Assembly: GCA_964517175.1 (NCBI GenBank)
Contig: CAZFBU010000003.1
Location: 1-64,000 of the forward strand
DNA: 64,000 bases
Source: JADJNW01 sp964517175
Lineage (GTDB): Bacteria; Bacteroidota; Bacteroidia; Chitinophagales; Saprospiraceae
Direction: 5' to 3'
Position numbers and translations under genes: made by a program. The notes under the pieces were generated by a model. It searched no databases. It saw only the letters and a list, made by a program, of their open reading frames with translations, and was not told the DNA's origin. This document shows, piece after piece, positions 61,201 through 64,000 of this stretch; position 1 is the stretch's first letter, and every line of letters starts with the position of its first letter.

Positions 61201-61384
61201 CGTAACTTCCATCAATGTCGGTAATGGTTCCGGTGGTTGTGCCCTTTACCTGTACAGTCGCACCGATGACGCTTAGTCCATCCTCTGCGGAGGTGACCGC
61301 ACCGGTGACGGTTCGTTCTTGCCCCATTGCCTGAAAGCTGAGGAACAGCCAGCAAAGGGAAATGAAAAACAGCTTTCGTTTCAT
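58295..61384 (-). CDS. SusC-family TonB-dependent transporter
   Basis: The 1029-residue outer-membrane importer starts MKRKLFFISLCWLFLSFQAM. A carboxypeptidase-regulatory-like domain (VTGAVTSAEDGLSVIGATVQ) and the SusC linker LDEVVVVGYGVQKKSVVTGAIS follow, then the plug (DPLYVVDGLPVGGIDYLNPG, DAASAAIYGARAANGVVLIT) and a 22-strand barrel to the final aromatic VTF. With SusD and two GH16 enzymes it forms a locus probably for beta-glucan. A strong promoter lies upstream. Confidence 0.96.
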   Translation of the reverse strand: MKRKLFFISLCWLFLSFQAMGQERTVTGAVTSAEDGLSVIGATVQVKGTTTGTITDIDGSYEITVPGEEAILVFSYTGMAQQEITVGNQSVINVIMSVNAQLLDEVVVVGYGVQKKSVVTGAISSINADDITETPVLRIEQALQGRAAGVQVTNSSGQPGDALTVRIRGAGTTGSADPLYVVDGLPVGGIDYLNPGDIESIEVLKDAASAAIYGARAANGVVLITTKSGVKGKMQVSYDGYFGVQNPWRQLSLLNAREYALIQNEAAAASGLSLPFADPQSFGEGTNWQDLLFNENAPITNHQVSVAGGNDRSNFAAAMSYFSQEGIVGGDKSQFDRYTARINSEHKVSDKFTFGENLSFSQINRRAIPGNNEFAGPLMNTLNIDPITPLFETDPARLATYDPRAVTDGNGNVYGISRYATQEVVNPLARLEVTNSDYQLDKIVGNLYGQYEFIKGLKLRSSFGIDLAYGTGNNFRPEFFLNAAQISNESRIDKSVDRWFNWIWENTLAYDIDLGSHQLGLLGGTTAQLNTYENIAGGKSDLVFDNFGNAYLNTAVNEESATIFGGAAESAILSYFGRVTYAFQDKYLFTGIIRADGSSRFGENNRFGVFPSFSAGWVISQEPFLQNNRVIDFLKLRASWGQNGNQEIGDYRWASTIATGAGYSFGDGTTFTSGSIPATVPNPDLEWETSEQTDIGIDVRFFQGKLEVTTDYYIKKTLGLLVDAPIPGIVGNNAPTVNGGNVENRGWEFAANYRDAIANELDFSVGVNFSYNQNEVTAINNAEGVLVGAGFSTYGAVSRAAIGFPVGYFWGLQTDGLFQNEGEIESYVNADGGLIQPNASPGDIKFVDLNNDGVINDADRTIIGNPTPDWTFGANFSARYKDFDFSFFLQGAAGNEIFNGTRRHDLTSANMPARFLNRWTGEGTSNDIPRVTATDPNGNFSRISDFYIEDGSFLRVKDLQFGYNIPQSALNYLNIQRIRVYIAAQNLLTFTGYNGFDPEIGARSPLDIGIDRGIYPQARSYRAGVSVTF

Positions 61385-61535
61385 AACATTACTTTAAATT
61401 TTTAAAAAATGCAAGATTATCTTACCCGCTGCGACCAGCACAGCAGCCAGATAAATCCAGTATCAATTTGATTCAGAAAATCCAGGTTTAGTTACATGAA
61501 GCTTGATGGGGTGATGCGTCTCATTTTGACTGATT

Positions 61536-61566
61536 CAAATTTATTATCAATTAAACACAAAGCAAA
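61536..61566 (-). promoter_or_regulatory. Promoter of the susC operon
   Basis: On the minus strand TTTG (61566-61563), 19 bases and TAAATTTG (61543-61536) match the Bacteroidota consensus TTTG-19-TAnnTTTG exactly. Transcription should start near 61529, leaving an untranslated leader of about 145 bases before susC. The rest of 61385-61716 is AT-rich without an open frame. Confidence 0.7.
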
Positions 61567-61716
61567 GTTTTTTCCTACATCAGCCGTACATCATTCTGAA
61601 AAAGACTACATCACGACTACATCATTTTGATTTTCGATATTCAAAAAGAGGGAAACAATGGTACTTTTAGCAGAAACCGATTTTCTCAGGCGGGAATTTT
61701 CACTGGCGTAGCAGCA

Positions 61717-64000
61717 TCAGATGTTCATAATAAAATCTACGAGATTGGTGTCCGTATCAATGTCCAGTTTTTTGCGTAGGCGGTAGCGGCTGATCTCCAC
61801 GCCGCGCACGGAAATGTTCATCAGTGGCGCAATTTCCTTGGTGGTAAGATTCATGCGGAGGTAAGCGCAGAGCTTCTGGTCTTTGGGCGTAAGCGCGGGA
61901 TAGGTCTCGCGCAGCCGCTTGAGGAAATTCTCGTGTACCTGATCAAAATACAGCTCAAACTGATCCCAGTCGTTATCCAGGCGGCTGTCTTCATCGATGG
62001 CTTTGATGAGTTGTTGTACCTTTTTCTGATTGCCTTTATCTACATTCGGCAGCAGTTTTTTCAGGTCGTTTTTAATATCCCCCAGTATTTCGCCTTTTTG
62101 CACGAGATGCATAGTTGCCGAAGCTAACTCGCTGGTTTTGTAATTAATATCAGCTTTCAGTTTTTCATTGCGCAGGCGAATAATCTCCGCTTCTGATTTT
62201 TCTTTTGACAATTGATACTCCGCCTCTTTCTTTTTCAGCGCTTTGGCTTGTTCTGCCCGCAGGGCTTCTTTTTGCTTTTGAATTCTCCTGGAAATAAAAC
62301 GCGCAACGACCAATAAAACCAGCAATCCTGAAAGCAAGTAAATGCCTTTGGCAACATTGGTCAGGTACCACGGCGGGCGAATGGCAAAAACGTAACGCGC
62401 CGACGTGCTGAGTTGCGCCTCCGAGTTGCGGGCTTCCACCCAAAAGGTGTAACTGCCATGCGACAGATTAGTGTATTCTTTTTCGGTTTGATCGGTCCAA
62501 GCAGACCAACCTTCATCAAAACCCTCCAGGCGATAGCGATACTGCATGTAGCCGGACTCCTCGAAGTAGGGTGCCGAAAACGTAAAGCGAAATGCATTCA
62601 TTTTATAGGGAAAGCTCTGCGAAGCCATCGAATCTGAAGCAGTGACACGGCCACCCCAAACCAGGGAATCCATGCGATTGATGCTGGAGACTTGCCGGAC
62701 AAATACATCAAATGGCTCTGCCGCTTTTGCGGCTGCCTGGGCAGCATCCAGTTGTACAAAACCGCTTTCTACCGCAATGAAAATATTGTTCGCATCGGCG
62801 GCGAAAACATGCTCGAAGCCATCCACCAGATCGTACTGGAGGTGATTGAAATACAACTTATCGAGCTTATTNNNNNNNNNNNNNNNNNNNNNNNNNNNNN
62901 NNNNNNNNNNNNNNNNNNNNNNNNNNNNNNNNNNNNNNNNNNNNNNNNNNNNNNNNNNNNNNNNNNNNNNNCCGGCGATGGCAAGGTTTGGTTGCCCGTT
63001 TAGTTGAATAAACCGCCAGATGCCCTGAATGTCGGCAATTTTTTCCGCGCGATTGTTCCGAATCTCAAACACGCCTTCGTGATGCCCCACCAGCAAAGCG
63101 CCTTCCAGCTTACTCAAGCCCCACACCTGCCCGGTGCTATTGGTTATGAATTCAAATTTCGGGTAATCAAACGGCATCGCACCCTGTTGCCAGCCTGTGG
63201 CAAATAACCCCTGATTTGTACCGAGGAAAAGCTGCCCGTTGTGCAAAATAGACGTATAGCCTGTACCTTCCAGCCCCACCTCCGATTGCACGATAGAAAA
63301 AGGCGAGCCGATCTCTACATAATCAATGCCGTTATCCAGCCCCAGCCAGAGGTTTCCCGCCAAATCTTGTGCCACGCTGAGAATGGTATTGTTTTGCAAA
63401 CCATTATCCTTGTTGAGGTGCATTACCGGCTGTCCTTCGTGCGTCATAATAAGCAGTCCATTGTGCGGCGTACCGATGGCGTAGCGCCCGTCCCGGAGTT
63501 GTGTAGCGCTGTACGAGCGATACTGCCGCAGGAAATTCGTTGCTGCAATTTCCCAGGGGCGAATGCCTTCGGTGTCATGCATCCGAAACAGTCCATTCGC
63601 ATGGGATACGATCAAGTGTTCATCTTCATCGAAGGGCAAGATGGCAGCAACGCTGATATCGGAGAATTTTTGTCCATCCGGAACGGGGCGAAGTGTTTCG
63701 TCAACCAGGCGCAACAAACCACGCGATTCGTCCTGGATGAAAATTTCGCCCTTTACAACAAAAAAGTTTGAGAAGGTGGAAGCAGGTTGTATCACTTCTA
63801 CGCCACGCTGTTTCAGGATGAAAATAAATTTCTGAGTGCAAAAAACAGTCCGATCCTTTTGCGGAAAAATGCGCCAGACATCGGCAAAGCTGCGATACTC
63901 GGCAGGGATACGCTCCGTCAGCGAGGCATAAACTAACTGACCGCCGGCATTCGGCTCGAGGTAGCCAAACTCATCCTGCCCGCCAACGTAAAGCCGTCCA
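61717..64000 (-). CDS. Membrane-bound propeller sensor with LuxR-type DNA-binding domain (5' end beyond window)
   Basis: The frame is open to the right edge, so the start is outside; at least 760 residues are encoded, including 34 unknown ones in the gap 62872-62971. Parts in order: two-component-regulator propeller repeats (NGLFRMHDTEGI, DNGLQNNTILSVAQDLAGNLWLG), a Y_Y_Y domain (FEESGYMQYRYRLEGFDEGW), one membrane helix (GIYLLSGLLVLLVVARFI), a coiled coil, and a C-terminal LuxR/GerE helix-turn-helix (ALTPKDQKLCAYLRMNLTTKEIAPLMNIS, then GVEISRYRLRKKL). No histidine kinase or receiver domain is present. It lies upstream of susC on the same strand and is the likely regulator of the locus, sensing glycan in the periplasm (inference). 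Confidence 0.85.
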   Translation of the reverse strand, partial: GRLYVGGQDEFGYLEPNAGGQLVYASLTERIPAEYRSFADVWRIFPQKDRTVFCTQKFIFILKQRGVEVIQPASTFSNFFVVKGEIFIQDESRGLLRLVDETLRPVPDGQKFSDISVAAILPFDEDEHLIVSHANGLFRMHDTEGIRPWEIAATNFLRQYRSYSATQLRDGRYAIGTPHNGLLIMTHEGQPVMHLNKDNGLQNNTILSVAQDLAGNLWLGLDNGIDYVEIGSPFSIVQSEVGLEGTGYTSILHNGQLFLGTNQGLFATGWQQGAMPFDYPKFEFITNSTGQVWGLSKLEGALLVGHHEGVFEIRNNRAEKIADIQGIWRFIQLNGQPNLAIAXXXXXXXXXXXXXXXXXXXXXXXXXXXXXXXXXXNKLDKLYFNHLQYDLVDGFEHVFAADANNIFIAVESGFVQLDAAQAAAKAAEPFDVFVRQVSSINRMDSLVWGGRVTASDSMASQSFPYKMNAFRFTFSAPYFEESGYMQYRYRLEGFDEGWSAWTDQTEKEYTNLSHGSYTFWVEARNSEAQLSTSARYVFAIRPPWYLTNVAKGIYLLSGLLVLLVVARFISRRIQKQKEALRAEQAKALKKKEAEYQLSKEKSEAEIIRLRNEKLKADINYKTSELASATMHLVQKGEILGDIKNDLKKLLPNVDKGNQKKVQQLIKAIDEDSRLDNDWDQFELYFDQVHENFLKRLRETYPALTPKDQKLCAYLRMNLTTKEIAPLMNISVRGVEISRYRLRKKLDIDTDTNLVDFIMNI

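Noticed and set aside
1413..62971. Eight 100-N runs as biological insertions or introns
   Set aside because: All have exactly the same length and one is demonstrably an overlap, so they are scaffolding placeholders.

Overview
The window comes from a member of the Bacteroidota, most likely a Saprospiria/Lewinella-like lineage (inference). The signs are type IX secretion C-terminal sorting domains, a SusC/SusD pair, a fused MurF-alanine racemase, SprB-type repeats with a gliding-motility C-terminal domain, a fused CrtYcd-type lycopene cyclase, scarce Shine-Dalgarno sites, and several promoters fitting the Bacteroidota pattern TTTG/TTG-19/20-TAnnTTTG. It is a draft scaffold with eight runs of exactly 100 N (1413-1512, 8874-8973, 22429-22528, 24742-24841, 35284-35383, 38508-38607, 55871-55970, 62872-62971). 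These are placeholder gaps, not measured lengths. All but one interrupt a gene; the run at 22429 removes only the 3' end of hisH.

Layout. 0.3-3.4 kb: carotenoid operon crtI-crtB-crtY (minus strand). 3.6-9.8 kb: an M14 metallopeptidase, a rhodanese lipoprotein and a zincin/propeller/outer-membrane-barrel fusion (minus). 10-14.4 kb: a sodium:solute symporter and ClpB (plus). 14.4-16 kb: a toxin-antitoxin pair with a frameshifted PIN toxin, and an M90-like protein. 16-25.4 kb: tRNA-Phe followed by a histidine leader peptide, an attenuator-like terminator and hisG-D-C-B-H-A-F-IE. A reversed toxin-antitoxin pair with a nonsense-mutated PIN toxin sits between hisD and hisC, and a four-helix-bundle gene sits between hisF and hisIE. 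25.6-30.4 kb: a small membrane protein and a three-gene operon of periplasmic peptidyl-prolyl isomerases. 30.7-36 kb: murF-alr, a pterin dehydratase, and dnaX, which is interrupted by a heptanucleotide repeat. 36-41 kb: Uma2-type protein, a Crp/Fnr regulator, a GldE/CorC-like CBS protein with LptC, and an AT-rich type II restriction-modification pair. 41-46.8 kb: a giant SprB-repeat adhesin-like protein, pssA, purS, rsmI and a PPP-family phosphatase. 46.9-51.8 kb: M20 amidohydrolase and a BNR/VPS10-like protein. 52.3-64 kb: a beta-glucan polysaccharide utilisation locus (SusC, SusD, PKD lipoprotein, two GH16 enzymes) with a good promoter, a terminator and an adjacent membrane-bound propeller/LuxR regulator that runs off the window.

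Two themes stand out. First, the his genes appear to be controlled by classical leader-peptide attenuation: five consecutive His codons, then a 13-bp perfect terminator stem, placed 14 bp behind a tRNA gene. Second, the genome carries a family of short degenerate 'word' repeats, usually arranged as opposed arms that can fold back on themselves and mostly lying just upstream of start codons. One such array has invaded dnaX, where its 7-bp unit encodes the same heptapeptide in all three frames.
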